Assembly (NCBI RefSeq): GCF_000721605.1
Contig: NZ_JOIZ01000028.1
Span: 1-60,607, forward strand
Direction of reading: 5' to 3'
DNA length: 60,607 nt
Source: Streptomyces sp. NRRL S-37
Lineage (GTDB): Bacteria > Actinomycetota > Actinomycetes > Streptomycetales > Streptomycetaceae
Shown here: positions 1 through 8,668 of the stretch, piece after piece
Numbering within the stretch: position 1 is the stretch's first letter
How the letters are laid out: every line of letters begins with the position of its first letter
Program-made: the position numbers and the translations under genes
The notes under the pieces: model-generated
What the model was told of the DNA's origin: nothing
The model's input: only the letters and a program-made list of their open reading frames with translations
The model's database searches: none

Positions 1-86
1 ACAAACAACGGGCCAGGCACCACGACGTCGGCAAGACCGTCAAACGCGCCGAATCGATCAAGGAACACCAAGCCCAGCAAGGTTAA
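1..86 (+). CDS. C-terminal tail of a gene that begins before the window
   Basis: Reading frame 3 is open from the first bases to a TAA at 84-86 and encodes a short basic tail ending in EHQAQQG. It has the charged, lysine/arginine-rich look of the end of a longer protein, such as a transposase or DNA-binding protein. Too little is present to name a family. It could also be a chance open frame. Confidence 0.3.
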   Translation, partial: KQRARHHDVGKTVKRAESIKEHQAQQG

Positions 87-629
87 ACGTCAAGCTTAGC
101 CCACATGCGGACAACGTTTGAACAGTCCCGCCCTTGTTGACTGCCTCTGGGATGACTCATGGCACAGGGCTGCCCCGGCGCAGGTGTTGACCGTACACAG
201 TCAGCGCGACTACCGCTGTCGGCCGTGGAACGAGGGGGAGCCCGGCACACCGGAACCGTACGGGACATGATCACCCGCGCCAGGAGCGCCCGTCGTTTCA
301 CGCCCCTGTGCGGCAGGGTTCTCTCGCTGTGGGCGCGTGTATGGCTTCCGGTGTCGGCGAGTGGCTCTCGTTGGCGGAGTCCTCTGAACAACGTGAGGAG
401 CTCAAGTTTGGAGAAGCCAGCGGTTCCGGGCTACGGAACTGGGAAGGCATTCAAATTCCAGGCAGAGATAGAGCCGTGACCTGCGTAAACGTGTCGATCG
501 GATGGGGCGGTGATCGGCTCCTCAGCTCTGGCTGTCCTCGATCCGTGCACGGCAGGGCACCCTGTCGTGAGCCCTTGGCCGTGCTGGGCGGATTCGCCGA
601 TTGTCAGTGGGATCGGGTTGCATGGGGGC
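87..629. other. Non-coding stretch upstream of the RecQ-type gene
   Basis: About 540 bp without a convincing gene. Short open frames on both strands here have no ribosome binding site and low-complexity Arg/Pro/Ser composition. An imperfect palindrome, GTTCCG-5 bp-CGGAAC, lies at 423-439. It is discussed with the 59.7-kb array but has a different spacer, so no role is assigned. The promoter of the helicase gene should lie here; no clear -35/-10 pair was found. Confidence 0.5.
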
Positions 630-2789
630 ATGGACAACCTGGAGCTCCGCGCTGAAGCCGATGCCATCCTTGCTGAGCTCGTCGGTGCCCCTGGGGGATC
701 GGCGCGGCTGCGGGAGGATCAGTGGCAGGCGGTGTCGGCCCTGGTGGAGGAGCGCCGGCGTGCTCTGGTGGTGCAGCGCACTGGCTGGGGCAAGTCGGCG
801 GTGTACTTCGTGGCCACCGCTTTGTTGCGCAGGTGTGGCTCGGGCCCGACGGTGATCATTTCGCCGTTGCTGGCGTTGATGCGGAACCAGGTCGATGCTG
901 CGGAGCGGGCCGGGATCCGGGCGCGCACGATCAACTCGGCCAACCCGGAGGAGTGGGAGACGATCTACGGAGAGGTCGAGCGTGGTGAGACTGATGTTCT
1001 CCTCGTAAGCCCAGAACGTCTTAATTCCGTGGATTTCCGCGATCAGGTGCTGCCCAAGCTTGCGGCCACGACCGGTCTGCTGGTGGTCGATGAGGCGCAC
1101 TGCATCTCGGACTGGGGGCATGATTTCCGGCCCGACTACCGGCGGCTGCGGACGATGCTGGCGGAGTTGCCGGCGGGGGTGCCGGTGCTGGCCACGACGG
1201 CGACTGCGAATGCGCGGGTGACCGCGGACGTTGCTGAGCAGTTGGGCACAGGTGCTGGGGATGCCTTGGTGCTGCGGGGGCCGCTGGACCGGGAGAGTCT
1301 TCGGTTGGGTGTGTTGGAGTTGCCGGATGCGGCGCACCGGCTGGCGTGGCTGGGGGAGCGGCTGGGTGATCTGCCGGGTTCGGGGATCATCTACACGTTG
1401 ACGGTGGCGGCGGCGGAGGAGGTTACGGCGTTCCTGCGGCAGCGCGGGTATCCGGTGGCTTCCTACACGGGGAAGACGGAGAACGCCGACCGGCTGCAGG
1501 CGGAGGAGGACCTGCTGGGCAATCGGGTGAAGGCGCTGGTCGCCACCTCCGCGCTCGGTATGGGCTTCGACAAGCCCGACCTGGGATTCGTGGTGCATCT
1601 GGGGTCGCCGTCGTCGCCGATCGCCTACTACCAGCAGGTGGGACGCGCGGGGCGTGGCGTGGACCACGCGGACGTGCTGCTGTTGCCGGGGCGGGAGGAC
1701 GAGGCGATCTGGGCATACTTCGCTTCGGTGGGCTTCCCGCCCGAGGAGCAGGTCCGCCGCACCCTGACGGTGCTGGAGGAGGCGGGCCGTCCGTTGTCGC
1801 TGCCGGCGCTGGAGCCACTGGTGGATCTTCGACGCTCGCGCCTGGAGACGATGCTGAAGGTCCTGGACGTGGACGGCGCGGTGAGGCGCGTGAAGGGAGG
1901 ATGGGCCGCTACGGGGCAGCCGTGGGCGTACGACGCGGAGCGGTATGCGTGGGTCGCGAAGCAGCGGGCGGCGGAGCAGCAGGCCATGCGGGACTACGTG
2001 GCGACCACGGGGTGCCGGATGGAGTTCTTGCAGCGGCAGCTCGACGACGAGAAGGCGGCCCCGTGCGGTCGTTGTGACAACTGCGCCGGCCCTTGGCTGG
2101 AGGCGGCCGTCTCTCCCGAGGCCCTCGCGGCGGCAGCGGGTGAGCTGGATCGGCCCGGTGTCGAGGTCGAGCCCCGCAAGATGTGGCCGACAGGGCTGGC
2201 CGCGGTCGGCATGGATCTCAAGGGACGCATCCCCGCAGGCCAGCAGGCAAGCACTGGGCGGGCGCTGGGCAGGCTGTCGGACATCGGCTGGGGCAACCGG
2301 CTGCGGCCGATCCTGGCGGCGCAGGCGCCGGACGGTCCGGGCCCGGACGACGTGCTGAACGCCGTCGTGACCGTGCTGGCGGACTGGGCCCGCTCGCCGG
2401 GAGGCTGGGCCAGCGGCTCCCCCGACGCAGTGGCACGGCCGGTGGGGATCATCGCCATGCCCTCCCGTACCCGCCCCCAGCTGGTCGCATCCTTGGCCGA
2501 GGGCGTGGCAAGGGTTGGCAGGCTCCCGTTGCTCGGCAGCCTGGCCTACACCCCCCAAGCCGACGAGCACGCTGCGCACCGCAGCAACTCCGCCCAGCGG
2601 CTGTGCGCCTTGGCCGACTCGTTCACCGTGCCCGGTGAACTTGCCGCCGCCCTGGCCGACACCCCCGGCCCGGTCCTGCTCGTCGACGACTACACCGACT
2701 CCGGCTGGACCCTGGCCGTCGGTACACGCCTCCTGCGTCAGGCCGGAGCCGACGAGGTACTCCCGCTCGTCCTTGCCCTGGCCGGGTAG
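630..2789 (+). CDS. RecQ-family DNA helicase with C-terminal phosphoribosyltransferase-like domain
   Basis: A 719-residue protein. The N-terminal half is a superfamily 2 RecQ helicase: Walker A RTGWGKS near residue 50, the DEAH box VVDEAHCISDWGHD near 155, and motif VI YYQQVGRAGRG near 335. A zinc-binding cluster follows (TGCRMEF, then CGRCDNC near 475-490). The last ~60 residues contain VLLVDDYTDSGWT, which resembles the PRPP loop of ComF/phosphoribosyltransferase-type folds, so this is a fused architecture. RecQ enzymes unwind DNA 3'-5' in repair; the job of the extra domain is unknown. The start chosen is the ATG at 630, after a G-rich stretch; the frame stays open further upstream but that part is unlike protein. 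Its place beside defence genes suggests, without proving, a defence role. Confidence 0.88.
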   Translation: MDNLELRAEADAILAELVGAPGGSARLREDQWQAVSALVEERRRALVVQRTGWGKSAVYFVATALLRRCGSGPTVIISPLLALMRNQVDAAERAGIRARTINSANPEEWETIYGEVERGETDVLLVSPERLNSVDFRDQVLPKLAATTGLLVVDEAHCISDWGHDFRPDYRRLRTMLAELPAGVPVLATTATANARVTADVAEQLGTGAGDALVLRGPLDRESLRLGVLELPDAAHRLAWLGERLGDLPGSGIIYTLTVAAAEEVTAFLRQRGYPVASYTGKTENADRLQAEEDLLGNRVKALVATSALGMGFDKPDLGFVVHLGSPSSPIAYYQQVGRAGRGVDHADVLLLPGREDEAIWAYFASVGFPPEEQVRRTLTVLEEAGRPLSLPALEPLVDLRRSRLETMLKVLDVDGAVRRVKGGWAATGQPWAYDAERYAWVAKQRAAEQQAMRDYVATTGCRMEFLQRQLDDEKAAPCGRCDNCAGPWLEAAVSPEALAAAAGELDRPGVEVEPRKMWPTGLAAVGMDLKGRIPAGQQASTGRALGRLSDIGWGNRLRPILAAQAPDGPGPDDVLNAVVTVLADWARSPGGWASGSPDAVARPVGIIAMPSRTRPQLVASLAEGVARVGRLPLLGSLAYTPQADEHAAHRSNSAQRLCALADSFTVPGELAAALADTPGPVLLVDDYTDSGWTLAVGTRLLRQAGADEVLPLVLALAG

Positions 2790-2828
2790 GCGAACTCTGC
2801 TGGCCTTGGCAACAGGCCAGCCAGGTGT

Positions 2829-4238
2829 TTACTGTTCGGATTCGGGACCGAAGAGTGATTCTTGCCGGTATACCTGATGCACGTACGAATTGTCTTTGGA
2901 GGTTCGAGTCCGATTGCGTTTTTGTCGGTCTCGGACGGACTCGCTACTGCTTTCCTCGGCGACGAGGACATTCTGACCTTCGCTGACGCGACGCTTGACC
3001 ATGGACCACAACTGCTCTCGCGTGGTGCCGATCGTGCCGACCAGCCCTTCCTTGACCAGTTCGACAAATTGTGCTCCCACAAGGTGACGTTCGACTCGGT
3101 CATAGCCCAGCAGCCGAGCTTGACTGCCTTTCTGGGAGCTGAGCGTGCAGTCGTTTTCAAGCAGCATACGCACGTAGGAAATCGGAAGGTACATTCCGTG
3201 AGCGAGTCCCTCGACTGGATGCTTGGAAGTGTCCTCGGGCCAGTAGGCGAGCTTGAGGAAGCAGGGGTCGCTTCCTAGGCGCCATTCATGCGGTTGCGTG
3301 GGCGGACTGTTCAGCTGTGCTACTTTTTCGAGTCGGTCAAGCTGGCTTCGCAGCCGTTCGTCGACCCGCATCTCCCGCCTGCGTGGATCTAGGCGTTTGT
3401 ATTGAACGAGCGTGAAACTTTTGGTGGGGACGTGATAGTAGATCATGTCGGTTCCGGTCCGGGACTCCAGTGGAAGGGCGTTGACGTTGGTCACCTCGAG
3501 CCGTCGCCGCCCGCTGGAATCCCATAGAACGTTGATGTCGCATCTGGCTCCGTTCCCGTTCACCCAGTCGCTGTCGAGGCCGAATGCCCGGCCTGCGGCG
3601 CGCACGTCATAGTCAATCAGGCTGTTCTCCGAGGGCTGCGGGATGATGCCTGCGGTGTAGGGCGCCTCGCGGGATTCGGGACGCTTCCAGGCGTTCAGCG
3701 AAGGCAGGGGAAAATTGGCGATCCGCAAGACGCTCCGGACCGCATCTTGCTGTTCTTGCCACGCCTGATCTGCTTTGTCACGACTATCAAGTGCGGGCGG
3801 ATTGGCCTGGGCGAGCAGCCAGTCGATCAGTGGGATGAGACGGGGAAACCTGGCGCGGAGCCCTGCCTCAAGCGCCTGCCAGACTTTATGGCTGCACCAT
3901 CTGGCGGTGCCGATGAGACTTGCTTGCTCGAATTCGTTCCGCAAGTCGGCGTCCAAAAGGGCGAGAAGGCCGTCCTCCCCGTCGATGGGCACATCCTCCA
4001 TGCACTCCCGCAGGGGGTCGATGGTGATGCTCTTGTCGACAGTGCCGGGAGTGTTGTGTCGGGCCACGTTGCCCATCCAGATCAGACGTCGGGATCGCCG
4101 GTCGACGCTGCTCTCCGTGTCTTCGCTGATCACCAAGGCCATGGGCGGGCCTAGATTCGGCCCAGCTGGCTGATCTTGCGCTGCGAGGACCTTGGTCAGG
4201 CGGAGCTGCAAGCGCAGTTGCTCGTGGATCTTTTTCAT
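2829..4238 (-). CDS. Unknown protein with a possible QxK-type restriction-nuclease core
   Basis: A 469-residue protein of no family I recognise. Mid-protein, a glutamate in RRLEVTN is followed by GTDMIYYHVP and then FTLVQYKRL. The E...GTD...QYK pattern on alternating hydrophobic strands is compatible with a PD-(D/E)xK fold using a QxK motif, as in Mrr-type nucleases. This is inference from the pattern only. The tail is basic and low complexity and ends near SLFGPESEQ. The ATG at 4238 has AGCGAGG just upstream, but the frame remains open and protein-like for about 18 residues more (GTG candidates near 4265-4280), up to the end of a decayed IS3 copy. The true N-terminus may therefore have been lost to that insertion. 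It converges on the RecQ-type gene, 39 bp away. Confidence 0.6.
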   Translation of the reverse strand: MKKIHEQLRLQLRLTKVLAAQDQPAGPNLGPPMALVISEDTESSVDRRSRRLIWMGNVARHNTPGTVDKSITIDPLRECMEDVPIDGEDGLLALLDADLRNEFEQASLIGTARWCSHKVWQALEAGLRARFPRLIPLIDWLLAQANPPALDSRDKADQAWQEQQDAVRSVLRIANFPLPSLNAWKRPESREAPYTAGIIPQPSENSLIDYDVRAAGRAFGLDSDWVNGNGARCDINVLWDSSGRRRLEVTNVNALPLESRTGTDMIYYHVPTKSFTLVQYKRLDPRRREMRVDERLRSQLDRLEKVAQLNSPPTQPHEWRLGSDPCFLKLAYWPEDTSKHPVEGLAHGMYLPISYVRMLLENDCTLSSQKGSQARLLGYDRVERHLVGAQFVELVKEGLVGTIGTTREQLWSMVKRRVSEGQNVLVAEESSSESVRDRQKRNRTRTSKDNSYVHQVYRQESLFGPESEQ

Positions 4239-4293
4239 CTGCCTCGCTGGCAGCGTCACGATGTAGGCCACGGTCGGAGCGTAGTGCGAACGA

Positions 4294-5447
4294 TTACCTT
4301 GCGAGCCTGCTCGGCTCATCCCGGTGCCGCCACAAGCCGGCCTGCCCGGCACGTCGCTCAAGTCGTACTGAGCTGCCCCGACTTCCTCGACCTCGTCGAA
4401 GGCGCGCCACGGTCTCTGATGCTCGATCAGTTCCGCCTTGGACGTGCAGTTCGGGGCCTCGGCCATCGCGTTGTCGTACGGGTCCGCGACCGAGCCGACG
4501 GATGCAGAGGCGCCGACCTCCGGCAGTCACTCTGTGTAGCGAATGGAGACGTGTTGCGACCCACGGTCGCTGTGGTGGATCAGGCCGGCGTCTTTCCTGA
4601 TCTTCTGCCGCCACAGTGCCATTTCCAGCGTGTCCAGCGGCAGGTCGGTGCGCATGTGGGTGGCGACCTGCCAGCCCACGATCCGGCGGGAGTACGCGTC
4701 TAGGACGAACGCCACGTAGACCCAGCCCGACCAGATTCGGATGTAGGTCAGGTCGGCCAGCCACAACTGGTTCGGTCGCTCGGCGACGAAGTGGCGGTTG
4801 ACCAGGTCGGGCGGCCTCGGGGCGGCCGGCTCCGGGACCGTCGTGCGGCGCCGCTGACCGCGGATGACGCCCTCGATGCCGAGCTCACGCATCAGCCGCT
4901 CGACGGTGCAGCGCGCCACCCGATGCCCCGCGCGGACCAGCGCACGAGTGACCCGGCGGGCGCCGTAGGCACGGCCGAACTCCTCCCACACAGCTGTGAC
5001 CAGGGCAATCAGTTCCTCGTCACTCAGGCGGCGGGCCGACTTCGGGCGCGTCTTGCGGGCGAAGTACGTCGATAGCGAGAGGTCCAGCATCCGGCAGACG
5101 AGATCGACCCCGAGGCCCTCGTCGCGCAGGTAGTCGATCACCTGCGCGGCCTCGTCCGGGGACGGTCGATCTCCTGGGCAACAACACCGATGCGGCTTTC
5201 AGGATCTCGTTGGCTCGCTTCAACTCGGCGTTCTCCTTGCGGAGTTCCTTCAGCTTGTCGCGTTCGGCGGTGGTGAGACGGTCGTCACGCTCGCTGGCGT
5301 CGGCCTCGGCCTGGCGGACCCACGAGCGCAGGGCTTCCTTGCGGACGCCGAGGTCGCGAGCGACATGGGCCACGGGACGTCCGGTCGAGCGGACCTTGCG
5401 GACGGCGCGCTCATGGAGTTCATCGGGGTACTACGGGGTGCTGGCAC
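4294..5447 (-). pseudogene. Decayed IS3-family insertion sequence (orfA + orfB)
   Basis: orfA (from a GTG at 5447) has the IS3 helix-turn-helix and leucine-rich coiled coil (VAHVARDLGVRKEALRSW; LKELRKENAELKRANEILK) but is out of frame at its start and again after KAASVLL. orfB (from about 5141) has the rve-type DDE integrase domain with ADLTYI and DAYSRRIVGW carrying the first two acidic residues. A TGA at 4527-4529 then stops it after IRYTE. The same frame continues with SVADPYDNAMAEA, which holds the usual third acidic residue, so an ancestral CGA has become TGA. The family-like ending LWRHRDEPSRLAR lies in another frame and stops at 4294. The element is inactive. Terminal repeats were not located. 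Confidence 0.85.
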
Positions 5448-5719
5448 TGCGTGGTTCTTCTTACGCCTGGAAGCGGAACCCAGGATTCAAGGACTCCATG
5501 AAGATCAGTGCAGCTCATGGCTACCAGCGGGGCCAGTACGAGTACGCAACCAACGCTGGATTCGCTGCCTGAGACCTGCATTGTCAGTGCCGTGAGGAAG
5601 ACTGTGGGTTGCCAGTTTTCACGCCCCGACACGAAGGACTACGTTCCGACAATCAGTGCGGCGCGAGAGCACACAGAGCAACAGAGCCCAGAGTGGGCTC
5701 TACGACGAGATGAGGCGGC
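5448..5719. other. Intergenic region with no gene seen
   Basis: Lies between the IS3 remnant and the small membrane-protein gene. It presumably holds the outer end of the IS and the promoter of the plus-strand AbiTii cluster. Neither could be defined by eye. Confidence 0.4.
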
Positions 5720-5992
5720 ATGGTCAGTTCGTCCACACCTCCGGCAGCCGGCGGTCCCAGTGACCCACAGCGCGTAGGCCAGCACATTGACGTTACAAGC
5801 GGAGATAACTCTCCAATCAGCGTCAACGCTCCCTTCTCTCACGCTGCCCCCGGTGGCACAGCGAGCGCCAGTACGACTCCTCCCCCGCCAGCGCCCGCGC
5901 CCACTCCTTGGTGGAGCCGGGCTTCGGTCGTGTGGACTGCTGTTGGTTCCCTCGCCGCTATCGCCGCAGTCGTTGTGGCCATCATCAAGTAG
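5720..5992 (+). CDS. Small single-pass membrane protein with GDNSP motif
   Basis: A 90-residue protein. Residues 1-65 are polar and Pro/Ser/Thr-rich and contain HIDVTSGDNSPISVNAPF. Residues 66-90 are a Trp-led hydrophobic helix (VVWTAVGSLAAIAAVVVAII) ending in Lys, so it should be a tail-anchored or C-terminal-membrane protein. GAGG 4-5 bp before the ATG serves as ribosome binding site. The GDNSP-containing strand is also found near the C-termini of the next two proteins, and the next gene starts only 7 bp downstream. A membrane partner or anchor for the AbiTii proteins is the simplest inference. No named family was recognised. Confidence 0.7.
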   Translation: MVSSSTPPAAGGPSDPQRVGQHIDVTSGDNSPISVNAPFSHAAPGGTASASTTPPPPAPAPTPWWSRASVVWTAVGSLAAIAAVVVAIIK

Positions 5993-5999
5993 GGGAACG

Positions 6000-6719
6000 G
6001 TGAACGAAGGAGGCAGCATCAGCCGTCTGGAACGGGATGTGCTTGATGAATCGGTGACTCTCGGATCCCTGCTGCGGCAGGTCCTCATTCTCGGTGGTCA
6101 GTCATCATCAGACGGCCTGCGGGCGTGGGCCTTGAGTGAATTGAAGGGGTACAGCGGTACGGAAGTAGCAGTTCCCCAATATCGCAACCTGACTGCCCAG
6201 TTGGTGATGGACGTCACCGCTGGCCCCCAGCAATTCAGGCATGAAATTGGGAGGTCGGATCTTCCGGAAAGTGTGCGGGAACATTTTCCTGACGTGGTTT
6301 CCGTGCCCTGGGGGGTCACGGAAATCCAGGCCACCGTTGATTCGATCGAGGACACACACGTCAGGCTGTCCGGGCCATATATGACCGAGTTGGCGAAGCT
6401 GATGACGCAGCAACAGAGAGAGCTGTATCAAAGTCCCTTCGTTGCTGTAAAGGCGGTGTATTGGTCGGTCGCGACGGCAGTCTTGACCGGAGTTCTTGAT
6501 CAGGTACGCACTCAGCTCACGGAATTCATCGCCGAGATGCGAACAGTGATGCCTCCGGGAACTGACCAGCCAACCGCCGAAGTCGTCCAGAAAGCCTTTT
6601 CAACCATCAATATTAAGGTTGGCGACAACTCCCCAGTCTATGTGACCGCGCCGGTAGCCGTCGCTGATAAAGACGCCACGGCGACGATCGGCTCGGCACT
6701 CGCACCGCAAGATCAGTAA
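6000..6719 (+). CDS. AbiTii-type protein with C-terminal GDNSP motif
   Basis: A 239-residue soluble protein read from a GTG at 6000. The N-terminal ~190 residues match the AbiTii pattern as I know it: a helix with LERDVLDESVTLGSLLRQ, then LRAWALSELKGY, then a VPQYR turn, ending in a helical segment rich in Gln/Arg. AbiTii is a predicted helical domain found in bacterial conflict systems; its biochemical activity is not established. The C-terminal tail has INIKVGDNSPVYVTAPV, the strand shared with the upstream membrane protein and the downstream paralogue. It is probably co-transcribed with both. Base composition is less GC-rich than in the genes from 9 kb on, which hints at separate acquisition. 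Confidence 0.72.
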   Translation: MNEGGSISRLERDVLDESVTLGSLLRQVLILGGQSSSDGLRAWALSELKGYSGTEVAVPQYRNLTAQLVMDVTAGPQQFRHEIGRSDLPESVREHFPDVVSVPWGVTEIQATVDSIEDTHVRLSGPYMTELAKLMTQQQRELYQSPFVAVKAVYWSVATAVLTGVLDQVRTQLTEFIAEMRTVMPPGTDQPTAEVVQKAFSTINIKVGDNSPVYVTAPVAVADKDATATIGSALAPQDQ

Positions 6720-6749
6720 GAGCACGGCTGAGTAGGGGTGCGGTAAAGG

Positions 6750-7475
6750 ATGGGCAGGAGTAAGCGAACATCCATTGATCGTCTCGAAGAAGACGTTCTC
6801 GATGAATCTATTGCAACTCAAAGTTTGCTGAAAACAGTAGTAGTGCTGGGAGGTCGGGCGTTCTCGCAACCGCTCCGGAAATGGGCACTGAATGAGCTTC
6901 GTGGGTACAACGGGCCGCTGGAAGAGATTCCGCAGTACCGAACCGTCGGGGCACCTATTCAGGCAGATTCGCGAAGCCCATTCTGGGAGATGCGTAATCA
7001 AATAATTAGCGTCTTCGATCTGCCGAAATTTGCGCAGGAAGATCTTGACGAGGTCTTCCCGGTGCGGTATAGCGTAGCAAAAATTCAGAGCCTCATCACA
7101 GGCCACGGCGAAAACGAGACGATCAAACTTCAATTACCGGCCGCTCCCGAGTTGGCTCGCGTGATGAGTTACGAACGGCGAGACGAGAGGGTTATCGTTG
7201 AATCCCTCTACTGGGCAGTCCATGTATCAGCCCTCCAGGACATTCTGGAGTAGGTCAGGAATCGGCTGATCGAATTCATTGCGGATCTTCGTTCGCAAAT
7301 GCCACCAGGTGCCGAAGTGCCCACTGTCATGCAAGTACACAGGACCGTCCAAAACATCTACGTCTCGTCAGGAGACAACTCCCCCGTGCACGTGCACGCC
7401 CCCGTGGCACCAGAGCGTGCGAATGCGCCTGTAGAGATCCCTACAGTCAAGCGACGATGGTTCCGAACACGTTGA
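6750..7475 (+). pseudogene. Second AbiTii-type gene, interrupted by an in-frame amber codon
   Basis: A paralogue of the preceding gene, starting at the ATG at 6750: RLEEDVLDESIATQSLLK, then LRKWALNELRGY, then IPQYR. TAG at 7251-7253 ends the frame after ALQDILE. Translation resumes in the same frame (VRNRLIEFIADLRSQMPPG), then carries IYVSSGDNSPVHVHAPV and ends at TGA 7473-7475. The intact paralogue has VLDQVR at the matching place, so the ancestral codon was probably CAG (Gln). Unless amber is read through, the product is about 167 residues and lacks the GDNSP tail. The truncated form still covers most of the AbiTii domain, so partial function is possible. Confidence 0.75.
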
Positions 7476-7792
7476 CTTCTTACGACGCTCCCATCCCCGA
7501 CCGGGACAGTCTTCAGTTCGGGCGCCAAGTCTGCTTTGGCCTGCGTTAGTGCTGCTATGGCGCAGCTTCCGGCAGATCTGCAGCTGATGGAACGTACGGT
7601 CGTTGACCTGGCAGCAGCCTTCAACGGCGCACGCAGCCTGCGCAAGTGCTCAAGCTCTCCTGGGTGTAGAAAAGTGGCCGTCATCCTTCTGTCGACGTCC
7701 ATCATCGCGCACCTCTCTGCGTGCCTGGCACCTGTCCCAGAACCTGCGCACTCCTGTGAACCATGGATGAGCGCCAGCGTTGTCGAGCAAGT
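7476..7792. other. Convergent intergenic region
   Basis: Lies between the ends of the second AbiTii gene and the HNH-like gene. A plus-strand frame (7536 onward) reads through it into the HNH-like gene, but it has no ribosome binding site and turns into an antisense shadow. No hairpin terminator was identified with confidence. Confidence 0.4.
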
Positions 7793-8668
7793 CTATTCCA
7801 CCCCGGATGGAATATACCCCTCAAGGAAAGGGGTGACGTCGTCACTGAACATTTCGAACCATTCGTCGCGCCTTCCCATGGGATGGCCTACGATCGGCAC
7901 TTTTCGGCAGAGGTTCCTCAAATCTACGGATGTGACATCATCTCCGTAATGCAGCCACTCGTCAGCACACGCCCATCCCTGTGCATCCAGAACGCTTTCA
8001 GTCGTTTCTAGTGCTGTACTTCTTTTTCCTGGCGTCAACACCCAAGCGAGAGGTGCAAAGAAGACCTCAGCGAACGTGTTGTAATGCTGTCGCTGCTTGA
8101 GTATGCGTTGTGAATAAACGGGTCCAGTGAGGCGCGCAGTGCGAAGCGGGTATAGGGCAAAGCGCAGAGAAAATCCATCCGGCATCGGAATGTGAGTACG
8201 TCCACTTCGCAGATCTTCGGCAAGTTCCGGGGCGAGGACGCGCAAATGCGGGCTGATGGCAAACATCCCGAACATGACAGAACGCGCTACTAATCCAGGC
8301 GCGACAGAAACCGCAGGAGCGGAAAATGGATCAGGCAAGCTGGTTCTACTCGCGACTTGGGCATAAGTCCGAAGGCGCCGTGCGAAGTCTCCGTAAGCGG
8401 CGTCGTAACGACCTCCAGCGAGGCTGTTACATTCGCCGCATAGACCACGCAGCCACATTCCGCCAGTATAAGGGCGTCCGCTCGTGCGATGACCTTCCAC
8501 AATTCGAGATACGGCGCTTGTGACTCGACCTCGATTTCCCGCAGCCTGCGGTGGCACGTGTGCTTTAGAGAGCTGTCGGACGTCGCCGCAGAGGCCACAT
8601 GCCCGTGGAGTTTTAGATCGAAGATCGAGACCCAAGGATCCAGGAAGTATTTGCGCCACAGAAGGCAT
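7793..8668 (-). CDS. Cys-rich HNH-endonuclease-like protein
   Basis: A 291-residue protein. The ATG at 8668 is preceded by GAAGG at good spacing. Near the N-terminus, ACGLCGD (CxxC) is followed by the SKAHVPP histidine/proline turn and, about 45 residues later, LCGECNSLAGG (CxxCN). The C2-H-C2-N layout matches zinc-supported HNH folds. The rest (RYDAAYGDFARRL, then a long mixed region ending EGYIPSGVE) is not recognised. It may be a nuclease of a restriction or defence type, or a structural zinc protein. It converges on the AbiTii pair and is read in the same direction as DISARM. Confidence 0.6.
   Translation of the reverse strand: MPSVAQILPGSLGLDLRSKTPRACGLCGDVRQLSKAHVPPQAAGNRGRVTSAVSRIVEGHRTSGRPYTGGMWLRGLCGECNSLAGGRYDAAYGDFARRLRTYAQVASRTSLPDPFSAPAVSVAPGLVARSVMFGMFAISPHLRVLAPELAEDLRSGRTHIPMPDGFSLRFALYPLRTARLTGPVYSQRILKQRQHYNTFAEVFFAPLAWVLTPGKRSTALETTESVLDAQGWACADEWLHYGDDVTSVDLRNLCRKVPIVGHPMGRRDEWFEMFSDDVTPFLEGYIPSGVE

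Noticed and set aside
423..439. GTTCCG-5 bp-CGGAAC as a fourth site of the 59.7-kb palindrome family
   Set aside because: Same arms but a 5-bp instead of 3-bp spacer, a single copy and no ParB-like gene nearby; chance cannot be excluded.
2829..4466. Single 545-residue protein
   Set aside because: Its first ~55 residues (AEAPNCTSKAELIEHQ onward) are the C-terminal part of the IS3 transposase, so the long frame is a chance fusion of IS and gene.
7536..7949. Plus-strand gene between AbiTii-2 and the HNH-like gene
   Set aside because: No ribosome binding site, and its second half is antisense to the HNH-like gene.
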